A DNA stretch of 64,000 nucleotides from JAICYJ01 sp035695105 (GCA_035695105.1 DASSEV010000099.1:1-64000), one strand, 5' to 3'; shown: positions 1 to 8,776, counted from the first letter of the stretch. The notes: generated by a model from the letters alone, not told the origin. Numbers and translations: made by a program.

Positions 1-48
1 ACCTCTCGCAGCGGCCAGGCTCGCGAGAGATATCGATCAATCATCTGA

Positions 49-654
49 ATGTTCGAGTACTACGACCGGCGCGCGCCGGAGTACGACGAGTGGTACCTCG
101 GCACCGGGCTGTTCGCAGCGCAGGAGCGGCCCGGCTGGCACGAGGAGGTGCGAGAGCTGTGCGATGCGATCGGTGCGTTGCCCGCGGCGCGGACGCTCGA
201 CGTGGCGTGCGGAACCGGCTTTCTGACCCGCCACCTCCGCGGCCCGGTGACCGCGCTCGATCAGAGCCTGCAGATGGTCGGCATCGCCCGCGAGCGGCTG
301 CCGGAGGCGACGGTCGTCCAGGGTGAGGCGATCCCCCTACCGTTCCCGGACGAGCGCTTCGACCGCGTGTTCACAGGACACTTCTATGGACACCTGCGCG
401 AGGACGAGCGCCGGCGGTTCCTCGCGGAGGCGAGGCGGGTCGCCCCCGAGCTGGTGATCGTCGACTCGCACGAGCGCGCTGACCGGGGCATCGAGGAGGA
501 GCAGGAGCGGATCCTGAACGACGGCTCGGTGCATCACGTGTACAAGCGCTACTTCACGGGCGCCGGCCTGGCCGCGGAGCTCGGTGGCGGCGACGTGCTG
601 CACGACGGGCGGTGGTTCGTGATGGTGCGCAACGAGTATGATCGCGTGACATGA
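49..654 (+). CDS. Class I SAM-dependent methyltransferase
   Basis: A 201-residue protein with the Rossmann-type SAM-binding signature LDVACGTGFLTRHL (about residues 49-62) and the acidic residue of the next strand in VTALDQS. Its post-I region (PFPDERFDRVFTGHFYGHL) resembles the Methyltransf_11/25 group. The acceptor cannot be predicted. It is the first complete gene of the window, starts at ATG without a clear ribosome binding site, and its TGA overlaps the ATG of the next gene (ATGA), so the two are probably co-translated. Confidence 0.85.
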   Translation: MFEYYDRRAPEYDEWYLGTGLFAAQERPGWHEEVRELCDAIGALPAARTLDVACGTGFLTRHLRGPVTALDQSLQMVGIARERLPEATVVQGEAIPLPFPDERFDRVFTGHFYGHLREDERRRFLAEARRVAPELVIVDSHERADRGIEEEQERILNDGSVHHVYKRYFTGAGLAAELGGGDVLHDGRWFVMVRNEYDRVT

Positions 655-932
655 CGCTCAAGCTGCACCGGTGCTCCGGCACCCTGATCAAGGGGCCGCA
701 TCCCTGCTGGATCGCCCAGAAGGCGCTCGACGACGCGGGGATCCAGTACGAGCTGGTGAAGCACTCGCCGCTGCGGCCGCTCCGCAGCGACGTCCAGGCG
801 CTGACCGGGCAGAAGAAGGTGCCGCTGGTGGAGTTCGAGGACGGCACCTTCCTGCGCGAGTCGAAGGTGATCGCGGAGCGGGCGGCGGCCGGCACGCTGC
901 AGGGGCCGGGCGAGACCCCGCCGCTGCGGTAA
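651..932 (+). CDS. Glutaredoxin/GST N-terminal-like small protein
   Basis: A 93-residue protein with a single thioredoxin-like fold. The N-terminal strand MTLKLHRCSGT is followed by a helix with HPCWIAQKAL and then by the cis-Pro/strand segment KKVPLVEFEDGTFLRESKVI, typical of glutathione S-transferase N-terminal domains and glutaredoxins. The lone cysteine of HPCW is not in a CxxC pair, so a classical dithiol role is unlikely. It lacks the alpha-helical GST C-terminal domain. The start codon overlaps the stop of the methyltransferase gene. Substrate unknown. Confidence 0.75.
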   Translation: MTLKLHRCSGTLIKGPHPCWIAQKALDDAGIQYELVKHSPLRPLRSDVQALTGQKKVPLVEFEDGTFLRESKVIAERAAAGTLQGPGETPPLR

Positions 933-936
933 GAGG

Positions 937-1050
937 GGTCTGGCTTCGCGCGCCCTCGGGTCTGACCCCTTGGGGTCTGACCCGGCCGGTTCGCTATGAG
1001 AGCCGGGTGCCGCCCTGCCGGGTCAGCCCCCTGCGAGGGCAGACCCGAAG
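937..1050. repeat. Palindromic GGGTCTGACCC repeats and hairpin between convergent genes
   Basis: The short palindrome GGGTCTGACCC occurs at 958-968 and again at 973-983. A hairpin follows at 1019-1047: CGGGTC, A mismatch, GCCC, 7-nt loop, GGGC, A mismatch, GACCCG. The stretch separates the ends of two convergent genes, so it probably acts as a bidirectional transcription end, although no T-tract is visible. Confidence 0.55.
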
Positions 1051-1059
1051 AACCGCCCC

Positions 1060-2103
1060 TCAGACGTTGAAGCGGATGTTCAGCACGTCGCCGTCCTTGA
1101 CGACGTAGTCGCGTCCCTCGACGCGCACCCAGCCGCGCCGCTTGGCCTCCGACTCTCCGCCGGCCTCGACCAGCCGGTCCCATTCGATCACCTCGGCCCG
1201 GATGAACCCGCGGGCGAGGTCGGTGTGGATCTTGCCCGCCGCCTCCTGGGCGTTCTGCCCGCGCCGGATCGTCCATGCCCGAGTCTCCTTCTCGCCCGAC
1301 GTGAAGAACGGGATCAGGTCGAGCGCCCGGTATGCCGCCAGGCTGACCTGGTCGAGCGCCGGCGATTCGATGCCGAGGTCGTCGAGAAACGCCTGCCTGT
1401 CGGCCTCCTCCAGCTCCGCGATCTCCGCCTCCAGCTTCGCGTCGAGTGCGATCGTGTCGATCCCCCGCTCCCCGCCGAACGCGCGCAGCGCAGCGACCGC
1501 CTCGTCATTGCCGGACTCATCGACGTTGGCGATGTACAGCGCCGGCTTGGCCGTCAGCAGATCGAGCGCCTCCGGCAGCTCGACGCCCAGCGAGCGGGCC
1601 GGGCGCCCCGCCTCGAGGCCGGACGCCAGCTCACGGAGCGCCTCGTGCTCCGCGATCGCGGCCTTGTCGCCGGACTTGGCGGTCTTCGCCGTCCGCTCGA
1701 TCCGCCGCTGCACCGCTGCCTGGTCGGCGAACACGAGCTCGAGCTCGACCGTCTCGGCGTCATCCAGCGGGTCGACCCGCCCGGACGGATGCGGCACCTG
1801 CTCGTCCTCGAAGCAGCGCACCACCAGCAGCACGGCGTCGGTCGTGCGCATGTGGGCCAGCAGCTCGCCGCCCAGACCCTCGCCCCGCTTCGCCCCCCGC
1901 ACCAGCCGCGTCAGGTCGGTCACCTCGAGCGTCGCCGGCACCACCCGCTTCGACTCGGACACCCGCGCGAGGTCGGCCAGGCGCGGATCGCGCACATCGG
2001 CTATGCCCTGGCCGCCGTCGGCCGCGACGCTCGTGCCGCAGAGACACCGGAGCGTGGTCGTGACGCCGGACCACTGCAGTCCGAGCAGGCCCAGCCCGGC
2101 CAC
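1060..2103 (-). CDS. YchF/Obg-like protein with degenerate P-loop (DUF933/TGS)
   Basis: A 347-residue protein that aligns along its length with the YchF/OLA1 family (about 360 residues). RGAKRGEGLGGELLAHMR and VVRCFEDEQVPH match the family core, YIANVDESG matches the NxxE adenine-specificity region, and the C-terminal VKDGDVLNIRFNV is the TGS/DUF933 end. The phosphate-binding loop is altered: GLQWSGVTTT replaces the family GLPNVGKST, so the Walker A lysine is valine. The DxAG switch motif reads DLTR. I checked the loop codon by codon. It starts at GTG after GGAGG. It may bind nucleotide poorly or not at all; a functional second YchF elsewhere is possible. Confidence 0.85.
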   Translation of the reverse strand: MAGLGLLGLQWSGVTTTLRCLCGTSVAADGGQGIADVRDPRLADLARVSESKRVVPATLEVTDLTRLVRGAKRGEGLGGELLAHMRTTDAVLLVVRCFEDEQVPHPSGRVDPLDDAETVELELVFADQAAVQRRIERTAKTAKSGDKAAIAEHEALRELASGLEAGRPARSLGVELPEALDLLTAKPALYIANVDESGNDEAVAALRAFGGERGIDTIALDAKLEAEIAELEEADRQAFLDDLGIESPALDQVSLAAYRALDLIPFFTSGEKETRAWTIRRGQNAQEAAGKIHTDLARGFIRAEVIEWDRLVEAGGESEAKRRGWVRVEGRDYVVKDGDVLNIRFNV

Positions 2104-2120
2104 CGCTCACCGCCTCCAGG

Positions 2121-2330
2121 TCAGAAGCCGACCCGTCCGACGTGCGTCTCGCGCCGCACGTAGCAGATCTTCGATACGTCGACGTGATGGGCGACGCCCT
2201 CGCCCGTGAACGAGACCATCCCGGACCCCTCACGCAGGGCCTGCTCGAGGCGCGACCACTCCTCCTCCGGCAGCTTCGCGCTGATGATCAGCCCGCCCTC
2301 GAATCCGATCTCCACACGCGAATCAGCCAT
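2121..2330 (-). CDS. Small conserved-looking hypothetical protein
   Basis: A 69-residue protein, not recognised. The pattern RVEIGFEGGLIISAKL, then a helical EEEWSRLEQALREG, then two more strands (GMVSFTGEGVAHHVDVSKI, CYVRRETHVGRVGF) suggests a small beta-alpha-beta-beta fold. It lies between mce and the YchF-like gene on the same strand. Its ATG overlaps the last 8 nt of mce, so it is probably translated from the same transcript. Confidence 0.6.
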   Translation of the reverse strand: MADSRVEIGFEGGLIISAKLPEEEWSRLEQALREGSGMVSFTGEGVAHHVDVSKICYVRRETHVGRVGF

Positions 2331-2748
2331 GCTCGCTCCCCTCGTCCGTCGGTTGCACCAGCTCCACCAGCACGCCCTCGACGCTGTGTGGATGGATGAA
2401 CGCCACCTGCAGGCCGAACAGGCCGACGCGCGGCGCGGCGTCGATCAGCTCCGCCCCCGCATCCGCCGCCTCGCGCAGCGCGGCGCCGATGTCGTCGACG
2501 CGCAGGGCCACGTGATGCATCCCGGGCCCACGGTTCGCGAGGAACTTGCCCACGGGCGTATCCGGGCCCAGCGGCCGCAGCAGCTCGATCCGGCCGGTGC
2601 CGAGCATGATGGTGGCCGCCTCGACGCCCTGCTCGGGCACCGTCTCGCGATGCTCCAGCGTGCCGCCGAGCACCTTCCGGTAGGTGTCGATGGCGGCGTC
2701 GAGGTCTTCCACGGCATGCCCGATATGATGGATCTCCTGCGTGCGCAC
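2323..2748 (-). CDS. mce: Methylmalonyl-CoA epimerase (VOC family)
   Basis: A 141-residue glyoxalase/VOC-fold protein, the usual size for this enzyme. The metal ligands are visible: His in EIHHIGHAV (strand 1), His in GMHHVALRV (start of the second half) and Glu in VLVELVQPT at the C-terminus. It interconverts the (R) and (S) forms of methylmalonyl-CoA between propionyl-CoA carboxylase and the mutase. It starts at GTG and overlaps the downstream small gene by 8 nt. The mutase and carboxylase are not in this window. Confidence 0.9.
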   Translation of the reverse strand: MRTQEIHHIGHAVEDLDAAIDTYRKVLGGTLEHRETVPEQGVEAATIMLGTGRIELLRPLGPDTPVGKFLANRGPGMHHVALRVDDIGAALREAADAGAELIDAAPRVGLFGLQVAFIHPHSVEGVLVELVQPTDEGSEHG

Positions 2749-2791
2749 TGCGCACGGATCCTAGTGGGCAACGTACTCGGGGGTACACCGG

Positions 2792-3187
2792 ATGGGCTTC
2801 CTGGACAAGATCAAGCAGCAGGCGACCGACGTCGCGACGACCGTGGTCGAGAAGACGCAGGAGACCGCGAAGGCCGGCCAGCTGCAGATGCAGCTGCGCA
2901 GCCTGAAGAACGAGGAGAAGGACGCGCTGGCCGACCTCGGCGCGGCGATGATGGCGCTCGGCGAGACGCCGGCGTCGCTCAGCGACCAGGCCGACCGCGT
3001 GCGCCAGGTGCGCCTGCGCATCGCCGAGAAGGAGTCGGAGATCGCCGAGGTGCGCGAGGCCGAGAGCGCGTCGGAGGCGGCGCCGCCGTCGACGCCCGCG
3101 GACACGGTGGAAAGCGACGCCGAGGAGGTCGTCGAGACCCCGACGTCCGCGGCGGCGGACGAGGCAGCGCCGGCGACGGAGGCCTAG
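2792..3187 (+). CDS. Coiled-coil hypothetical protein with acidic Ala/Thr-rich tail
   Basis: A 131-residue protein of unknown function. The first 30 residues (MGFLDKIKQQATDVATTVVEK) form an amphipathic helix, residues 30-95 a likely coiled coil rich in K, E, R and L, and residues 95-131 an acidic low-complexity tail of A, E, T and P. It has no cysteines or membrane segments. It is transcribed alone, divergent from mce and convergent with the FtsH-like gene. The stop codon overlaps the end of that gene by 4 nt. Confidence 0.7.
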   Translation: MGFLDKIKQQATDVATTVVEKTQETAKAGQLQMQLRSLKNEEKDALADLGAAMMALGETPASLSDQADRVRQVRLRIAEKESEIAEVREAESASEAAPPSTPADTVESDAEEVVETPTSAAADEAAPATEA

Positions 3188-4794
3188 GGAGAGGCTTCGG
3201 AGGGCTGCTCGCTGCGCAGCACCGGCTCGCGGCGGCGGGCGTCCGCCTGGGCGCCGTTCGAGGGCGCGTGGGCGGCTGACACCACCTCCGGCTGCTCGCG
3301 GGGGAGCTCCACCCCGACCTGGCCGGAGGCGTTCGAGGCGGGCTCGAGATCGGCCAGCAGCACGTCGATCTCCTCCCGCTCGAGCGTCTCCTTCTCGAGC
3401 AGGGCCGACGCCAGCGTGTCCAGGTGGTGCCGGTGAGCACGCACCAGCCGCAGCGCCTCGCTGTAGGCGCGGTCGGTGATCTCGCGCTGCTCCTGGTCGC
3501 GCAGGCGCTTGGTCTCCTCCGAGAGGGCGTAGTTGTCGGCACGCATCTGGTGTGAGGTGGTCGACGAGCCCATGCCCCACTCGAACACCATCGAGCGCGC
3601 CACGGCGGTCGCCCGCTCGAGGTCGTTCGCGGCGCCGTTCGTGATGCGACCGAACACCACCTGCTCGGCGGCGCGTCCGCCCAGGGTGACCTTCAGCCAG
3701 TCCTCGAGCTCCTCCTTGGAGAGGACGTAGCGGTCCTCCTCGGGCAGGCTCATCATGAAGCCGAGCGCCCGGCCGCGCGGCACGATCGTCACCTTGTGGA
3801 CGTCGTCGGACATCAACCGCGCCAGCAGCGCGTGGCCCGCCTCGTGGTAGGCGATGACGCGCTTCTCCTTGTCCGTGATCAGCTTGCGCTGCTGCAGCCC
3901 GGCGACCACCCGCTCGACGGCCGCGTCGAAGTCCGCGCCGATGATCTCCACGCGCTTTGCCCGGCCGGCCTGGATCGCCGCCTCGTTGCAGATGTTCGCC
4001 AGGTCGGCGCCGGTCAGCCCGGACGTCTGCCGCGCGATGCGGCGCAGATCCACGCCCTCGGCCAGCGGCTTGTTGCGGCTGTGCACCTCGAGGATCTCCT
4101 GGCGGCCCTTGAGATCCGGCGTGGACACGTGGATCTGCCGGTCGAACCGGCCCGGGCGCAGCAGCGCCGGGTCGAGGTCCTCCAGACGGTTGGACGCCCC
4201 CATGATGATCAGGCGCTCGGCCTCCTCGAAGCCGTCCAGCTCGACCAGCAGCTGGTTCAGCGTCTGGTCGTGCTCGCGGTTGTGGCTGCCGCCGGAGCGT
4301 GCCGTGCCGACGGCGTCCAGCTCGTCGATGAAGATGATGGCCGGCTGGTGCTTACGTGCCTCCTGGAAGAGGCGCCGGATGCGGGCCGAGCCGACGCCGA
4401 CGAACCTCTCCACGAACGACGAGGCGCTCTGGAAGTAGAAGTTCGCGCCCGACTCGGTGGCGATCGCCTTGGCCAGCAGGGTCTTGCCGGTACCTGGCGG
4501 CCCGTACAGCAGCACGCCCTTGGGGACGCGCGCGCCGAGCTTCTTGAACCGCTTGGGATCCTTCAGGAACTCGACGATCTCCTGCAGCTCCTCGCGCGCC
4601 TCGTCGGCGCCGGCGACGTCCTCCCACCGCACCTTCTGGCCGCTGCTCGGCTCGATCTTCATCGGCTTGGTGGTGGGCATCGCCTTCCACATCTTGTAGG
4701 CGAAGAAGACGAGCAGCCCGAAGCAGAGCGGCAGGAACAGCTCGAAGAAGAGGCCAGCAAGCCACAAGCCGAACCCGTGGAGGAAGTCGATCAC
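3184..4794 (-). CDS. ftsH: FtsH-family AAA metalloprotease with a single N-terminal membrane segment
   Basis: About 536 residues. A hydrophobic segment at roughly residues 6-30 is followed directly by the AAA module: Walker A GPPGTGKT, pore motif FVERFVGVG, Walker B IIFIDELDAVG, SRH with RPGRFDRQ. The zinc protease domain follows, with HEAGH and the third ligand in NDLERAT. The family usually has two membrane segments enclosing a roughly 75-residue extracytoplasmic domain; here that region is missing. The C-terminal 60 residues are low complexity. I chose the GTG at 4794, because upstream codons read into the next gene; GGAGG lies only 2 nt away, so the start is uncertain. It likely degrades membrane and regulatory proteins. 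Confidence 0.88.
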   Translation of the reverse strand: MIDFLHGFGLWLAGLFFELFLPLCFGLLVFFAYKMWKAMPTTKPMKIEPSSGQKVRWEDVAGADEAREELQEIVEFLKDPKRFKKLGARVPKGVLLYGPPGTGKTLLAKAIATESGANFYFQSASSFVERFVGVGSARIRRLFQEARKHQPAIIFIDELDAVGTARSGGSHNREHDQTLNQLLVELDGFEEAERLIIMGASNRLEDLDPALLRPGRFDRQIHVSTPDLKGRQEILEVHSRNKPLAEGVDLRRIARQTSGLTGADLANICNEAAIQAGRAKRVEIIGADFDAAVERVVAGLQQRKLITDKEKRVIAYHEAGHALLARLMSDDVHKVTIVPRGRALGFMMSLPEEDRYVLSKEELEDWLKVTLGGRAAEQVVFGRITNGAANDLERATAVARSMVFEWGMGSSTTSHQMRADNYALSEETKRLRDQEQREITDRAYSEALRLVRAHRHHLDTLASALLEKETLEREEIDVLLADLEPASNASGQVGVELPREQPEVVSAAHAPSNGAQADARRREPVLRSEQPSEASP

Positions 4795-4831
4795 CGCCTC
4801 CAGGGTACCGCGTATTGGACGGTCTGCAAAA

Positions 4832-5650
4832 TCACCCGCCCGCAGGACGGGCGGGCGCAGCGCCCTCCAGCCGCAGCACCTCGTCGAGCGCCGCCTGCGC
4901 CACCTCGAGCTCCTCAGCGCTCGGCTCGCGCGTTGCCGCGACGCGCTGCAGCTCGAATCCCGGACGCCGCAGCGCTCGCGAGACCGGGCTGTCGGCATGG
5001 CGCGTCATCCACCCGAACACCTCGGTGGCGACGCCGATCGCGGCCAGGTTCGCCGCAAGCCTCGCCGGCCCGCGCCTCGCCGGCGGGAGCTTGCTGACGG
5101 CCAGGTTGCCGACGACGGTCGCCGCCAGCATCGGCCCGACCATGTGCGAGCCGCAGCGCTCGTGCTCCTTCGTGGCGTCCGCGGCCGCCTCGCCGTGCTC
5201 GTAGCCGCCAATCGCCTTGTGCTCCGCCCCGTGGTACCCGGCCACCTGCGAGCCGCGCAGCGACGCCAGCGCCGGCGCCAGCGACAGCCCGGCGCCGATC
5301 AGCTCGGCGGGCAGCGGGCTGAGCGAGGTGCGCCTGACCGCGCGGCTGAGCGCCACCGATGCCGCCAGCGCGCCCAGCGTGGTGGCGCCCTCGAGCGGCA
5401 GCCGCGCCTCCGGCAGCTTGCGACGGACGATCGGCAGCAGGTAGGCGATCTCGGCCACCCGGGCCACGCCGCGCACGCCCGGCACGGCCAGCAGCCGCTC
5501 CGGGATCTCGGGCTTTCGGCCGGACGCCAGGCGGAGCTCGCCCTCCGGCGTCCGCACCGCGGCAGCCCAGTGGTCGAAGCTGTGCACGAAGATGCCGTTG
5601 CGCAGCGCCATCCCGCCCAGCCGTACCTTCTCCGCCCCCGCCGTGCTCAC
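4832..5650 (-). CDS. DUF1385 family membrane protein (YqhQ-like)
   Basis: A 272-residue protein matching DUF1385. VRLGGMALRNGIFVHS is the N-terminal signature, YHGAEHKAIGGYEHGE carries the conserved His and Glu residues, and KEHERCGSHMVGP is the C-terminal RCG motif. Hydrophobic stretches at about residues 95-115, 120-135, 172-190 and 205-220 suggest several membrane helices. The conserved His, Glu and Cys could bind metal, but the function of the family is unknown. It is divergent from rarA with only 22 bp between start codons. Confidence 0.85.
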   Translation of the reverse strand: MSTAGAEKVRLGGMALRNGIFVHSFDHWAAAVRTPEGELRLASGRKPEIPERLLAVPGVRGVARVAEIAYLLPIVRRKLPEARLPLEGATTLGALAASVALSRAVRRTSLSPLPAELIGAGLSLAPALASLRGSQVAGYHGAEHKAIGGYEHGEAAADATKEHERCGSHMVGPMLAATVVGNLAVSKLPPARRGPARLAANLAAIGVATEVFGWMTRHADSPVSRALRRPGFELQRVAATREPSAEELEVAQAALDEVLRLEGAAPARPAGG

Positions 5651-5658
5651 CGTCCCAG

Positions 5659-5672
5659 TATAGGCTGCAGCC
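5659..5672 (+). promoter_or_regulatory. Putative leaderless promoter -10 of rarA
   Basis: TATAGG at 5659-5664 lies 8 nt before the GTG start of rarA, where an RNA would begin at or next to the start codon. There is no Shine-Dalgarno sequence before that GTG. No convincing -35 was found, since the space is shared with the start of the divergent DUF1385 gene. Confidence 0.4.
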
Positions 5673-6920
5673 GTGGCAGACGACCTCTTCGCGGACGCAG
5701 CGGGCAGCCGCCTCGACGCCTTCGCGCCGCTCCCCCAGCGCGTGCGCCCGCATCTGCTGGAGGAGTTCGCGGGGCAGCGGGACGTCGTCGGCGAGGGCAG
5801 CGCGCTGCAGCGGGCGATCGCCGAGGACCGCGTCGGCTCGATGATCTTCTACGGGCCGCCGGGCACCGGAAAGACGACGCTCGCGCGGATCGTCGCCCAC
5901 ACGACGCAGGCGCACTTCGAGGAGCTGTCGGCCGTGCAGGTCGGCATCGCCGACGTCCGCCGCGTGATCGCCGAGTCGGAGCAGCGCCTCGGCCAGACCG
6001 GGCAGAAGACGATCCTGTTCCTGGACGAGATCCACCGGTTCAACAAGGCGCAGCAGGATGCGCTGCTGCCTGCCGTCGAGTCCGGCCTCGTCACGCTGAT
6101 CGGCGCAACCACCGAGAACCCCTACTTCGAGGTCAACTCGGCGCTGCTGTCGCGCTGCCAGCTGTTCGAGCTGTCGCCGCTGTCACGGGAGGATCTGTCC
6201 GGCATCGTGGCGCGCGGCGAGCAGGCGCTCGGGGTGGAGGTCGACGGCGCCGTGCGGGACGAGATCGTGGTCGCAGCGGGCGGCGACGCCCGAAACGCGC
6301 TCAACATCCTCGAGGCAGCAGTGGCAGCAGCTGGTGGCGAGCCGGTATCGGCGGAGAACGTCCATGACGCCGCCCGCAAGCGGCCGCTGCTCTACGACAA
6401 GGGGGGCGACCACCACTACGACGTCACGTCGGCCTTCATCAAGAGCATGCGCGGCTCGGATGCCGACGCGGCGATCTACTACCTCGCCGTCATGATCGCC
6501 GGCGGCGAGGATCCCAAGTTCATCGCGCGGCGCATGATCGTGTTCGCCTCGGAGGACGTGGGGAACGCCGATCCGCAGGCGCTGCAGGTCGCGATCGCCA
6601 CGGCCCGGGCGGTCGAGTTCGTCGGCCTGCCGGAGTGCCGCATCAACCTCGCCCAGGGCGCCGCCTACCTGGCGCGCGCGCCGAAGTCGAACGCCAGCTA
6701 CCGCGCCATCGACCGGGCGCTCGCGGAGGTCAAGGAGCGGGGCACGCTGCGGCCGCCCAAGCCGATCCGCGACGCGAGCTACGCCGGCGCGGCGAAGCTC
6801 GGGCACGGCCAGGGCTACAAGTACCCGCACGACTATCCCGACGGCTGGGTCGACCAGCAGTACCTGCCGGACGAGCTGCTCGGCACGACGTTCTACGAGC
6901 CGAGCGACCGCGAGCGCTAG
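5673..6920 (+). CDS. rarA: Replication-associated recombination protein RarA (MgsA)
   Basis: A 415-residue AAA+ ATPase of the clamp-loader-like RarA/MgsA/WRNIP1 family. After RPHLLEEFAGQRDVVGEG, it has Walker A GPPGTGKTT (about residue 64), Walker B LFLDEIHRFNKAQQD and sensor 1 IGATTENPYFEVN. The C-terminal half has the family hallmark DDPKFIARRM-type segment (here EDPKFIARRMIVFASEDVG) and PHDYPDGWV. It acts at stalled forks. Length is slightly below the usual 430-450. Starts at GTG (MADDLFADA). Confidence 0.95.
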   Translation: MADDLFADAAGSRLDAFAPLPQRVRPHLLEEFAGQRDVVGEGSALQRAIAEDRVGSMIFYGPPGTGKTTLARIVAHTTQAHFEELSAVQVGIADVRRVIAESEQRLGQTGQKTILFLDEIHRFNKAQQDALLPAVESGLVTLIGATTENPYFEVNSALLSRCQLFELSPLSREDLSGIVARGEQALGVEVDGAVRDEIVVAAGGDARNALNILEAAVAAAGGEPVSAENVHDAARKRPLLYDKGGDHHYDVTSAFIKSMRGSDADAAIYYLAVMIAGGEDPKFIARRMIVFASEDVGNADPQALQVAIATARAVEFVGLPECRINLAQGAAYLARAPKSNASYRAIDRALAEVKERGTLRPPKPIRDASYAGAAKLGHGQGYKYPHDYPDGWVDQQYLPDELLGTTFYEPSDRER

Positions 6921-7008
6921 AGAGGCCTGCCACCCTCAAGGTCCGGGGTGCGCGTCCGACTGCCGGGGCTGGTTCAACTCGACCCAGCTCTCGGACAAAG
7001 GATCGGCA

Positions 7009-8733
7009 ATGCGGACGTTCAGCTCCTGGTCGCTCGGGCGCAAGCTCGGCACCGGCTTCGGTATCACCGTCGCGATCTTCATGATCGCGCTTGGCATCAC
7101 GCTCGTCTACTCCGCTTCGGCGCAGAGCAAGTGGAAGAACACGCTGCACTGGCAGGTGGCCGAGAAGGGCATCGCCATGCAGATCCGCAGCACGCAGATC
7201 CAGATGACGGAGCAGTCGCTGCTGGTCGCCACCTGGGATCCGAAGCACATCCAGGCCTGGGAGGCCGGCGTCACCCTCGGTGACCAGGGGGCGAAGATGG
7301 TGGCGACGGTGCACGACCCGGTGATCAACCGGATCTCGACCGCCGCCTCGGCCGCCGACCACAACCACGACAAGACGGTGCACGGGCTGCTGTTCCCCGC
7401 CTTCAAGGCGAATGACCACGCAGCCGCACGTGCCGCGCTGATCAAGGCCGACCACTACGTGCGGGTGCCCTACAACGCCCTGCTGCAGATCCAGTCTCGG
7501 ATCGACCAGCTGCGCGACGCCGACGTCCGCAGCGCCGAGAGCTCGGCCGGCTCGGCGCGGCTGCTCGGCATCATCGCGGCAATCATCGGCGGGCTGGTCG
7601 CGGCCGTCGTCGCCGTGGTCATCATCCGCAGCGTCCGCCGCCCGATCGCCGAGCTGATGGAGGTCAGCGAGCGCGCGGCGAAGGGCGACCTGACCGTTCG
7701 CTCCGACAACACGGGCTCCGACGAGCTCGGCCGGCTGGGCGCGGCCTTCAACGGCATGATCGAGAACCTGAGCGAGCTGGTCGGCCAGATCGGCGAGACC
7801 AGCGGCACCCTGCTGACGGCCGCCGAGGGAATGGCGGGCACGTCCCAGGAGGCCGGGCGCGCCGTCTCGGAGATCGCCGCCGCCGTCGGCGAGGTGGCGA
7901 CGGGCGCCGAGCGGCAGGCATCGCTGGCCGAGTCCGCGCGCGCCGCGGCGGAGGGCGTCGCGGGCGGCGTCGAGCGGAGCGCCGAGAGCGCGGTCGAGGC
8001 GAACGCGGCGGCCGACCAGGCACGCAAGGTCGCGGACGCGGGCGTCGAGGCGGTCGAGAGCGCCAGCGACGCGATGGCCGCGCTGCGCGAGTCGGCCGGC
8101 CAGGTCACAGCTGTGATCACCGAGCTCGGCGCCAAGTCCGAGCAGATCGGCGGCATCGTCGAGACCATCACCGGCATCGCCGGCCAGACCAACCTGCTCG
8201 CGCTGAACGCAGCGATCGAGGCGGCCAGGGCCGGCGAGCAGGGCCGCGGGTTCGCGGTCGTCGCCGAGGAGGTGCGCAAGCTCGCGGAGGAGTCCGAGAG
8301 CGCCGCGGCCACCATCGCCGAGCTGATCAGCCAGATCCAGACCGAGACGGCACGGGCGGTGGCGGTCGTCGAGGAGAGCGCGCAGCGCTCGCAGAGCGGG
8401 GCCACGACCGTGGCGGAGGCGCGTGACGCCTTCGTCAACATCGGCCAGGGCGTCGCCGACGTCACCGAGCGGGTGGCGCAGATCGTCAACGCGATCGAGA
8501 ACGTCCGCTCCGACGCCGACCGCATGCGCGACGACATGGGGGAGGTCGCCGCCGTCGCGGAGCAGTCGTCGGCCAGCGCCCAGCAGATGTCGGCGTCGAG
8601 CCAGGAGACCAGCAACGCGGCCGGCGAGATCGTCGCCTCCGCCGAGCAGCTCCGCGGGACCGCGCAGGAGCTGGGGCGGCTCGTGTCCGCCTTCCAGCTG
8701 AGCACCGAGGACCGCGAGGCGATCTCCGCCTGA
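7009..8733 (+). CDS. Methyl-accepting chemotaxis protein
   Basis: A 574-residue transmembrane receptor. TM1 is at about 16-36, followed by a roughly 145-residue helical extracytoplasmic sensor domain of the four-helix-bundle type with few conserved residues. TM2 is at about 184-206, HAMP at about 206-260, and a long signalling coiled coil follows. Its hairpin tip contains GQTNLLALNAAIEAARAGE (about 392-410), followed by the QGRGFAVVAEEVRKLAEES core. Alanine-rich methylation helices flank the tip. It would control a CheA kinase, but no che genes lie nearby. Only a weak AAGGA precedes the ATG. Confidence 0.95.
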   Translation: MRTFSSWSLGRKLGTGFGITVAIFMIALGITLVYSASAQSKWKNTLHWQVAEKGIAMQIRSTQIQMTEQSLLVATWDPKHIQAWEAGVTLGDQGAKMVATVHDPVINRISTAASAADHNHDKTVHGLLFPAFKANDHAAARAALIKADHYVRVPYNALLQIQSRIDQLRDADVRSAESSAGSARLLGIIAAIIGGLVAAVVAVVIIRSVRRPIAELMEVSERAAKGDLTVRSDNTGSDELGRLGAAFNGMIENLSELVGQIGETSGTLLTAAEGMAGTSQEAGRAVSEIAAAVGEVATGAERQASLAESARAAAEGVAGGVERSAESAVEANAAADQARKVADAGVEAVESASDAMAALRESAGQVTAVITELGAKSEQIGGIVETITGIAGQTNLLALNAAIEAARAGEQGRGFAVVAEEVRKLAEESESAAATIAELISQIQTETARAVAVVEESAQRSQSGATTVAEARDAFVNIGQGVADVTERVAQIVNAIENVRSDADRMRDDMGEVAAVAEQSSASAQQMSASSQETSNAAGEIVASAEQLRGTAQELGRLVSAFQLSTEDREAISA

Positions 8734-8748
8734 TCCGTGGGCCGCACC

Positions 8749-8776
8749 CGGGGCCGGGCCGAGCGGCCCGGCCCCG
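8749..8776. terminator. Strong hairpin between convergent MCP and arginase genes
   Basis: A perfect 12-bp GC stem (CGGGGCCGGGCC / GGCCCGGCCCCG) with a 4-nt GAGC loop lies 16 nt after the chemotaxis receptor stop and 5 nt before the arginase stop. It suits termination from both sides, although there is no T-tract. Confidence 0.7.

Noticed and set aside
7470..8747. Long Ser/Ala-rich frame antisense to the chemotaxis receptor
   Set aside because: It mirrors the heptad codon pattern of the receptor's coiled coil and shows no domain of its own.
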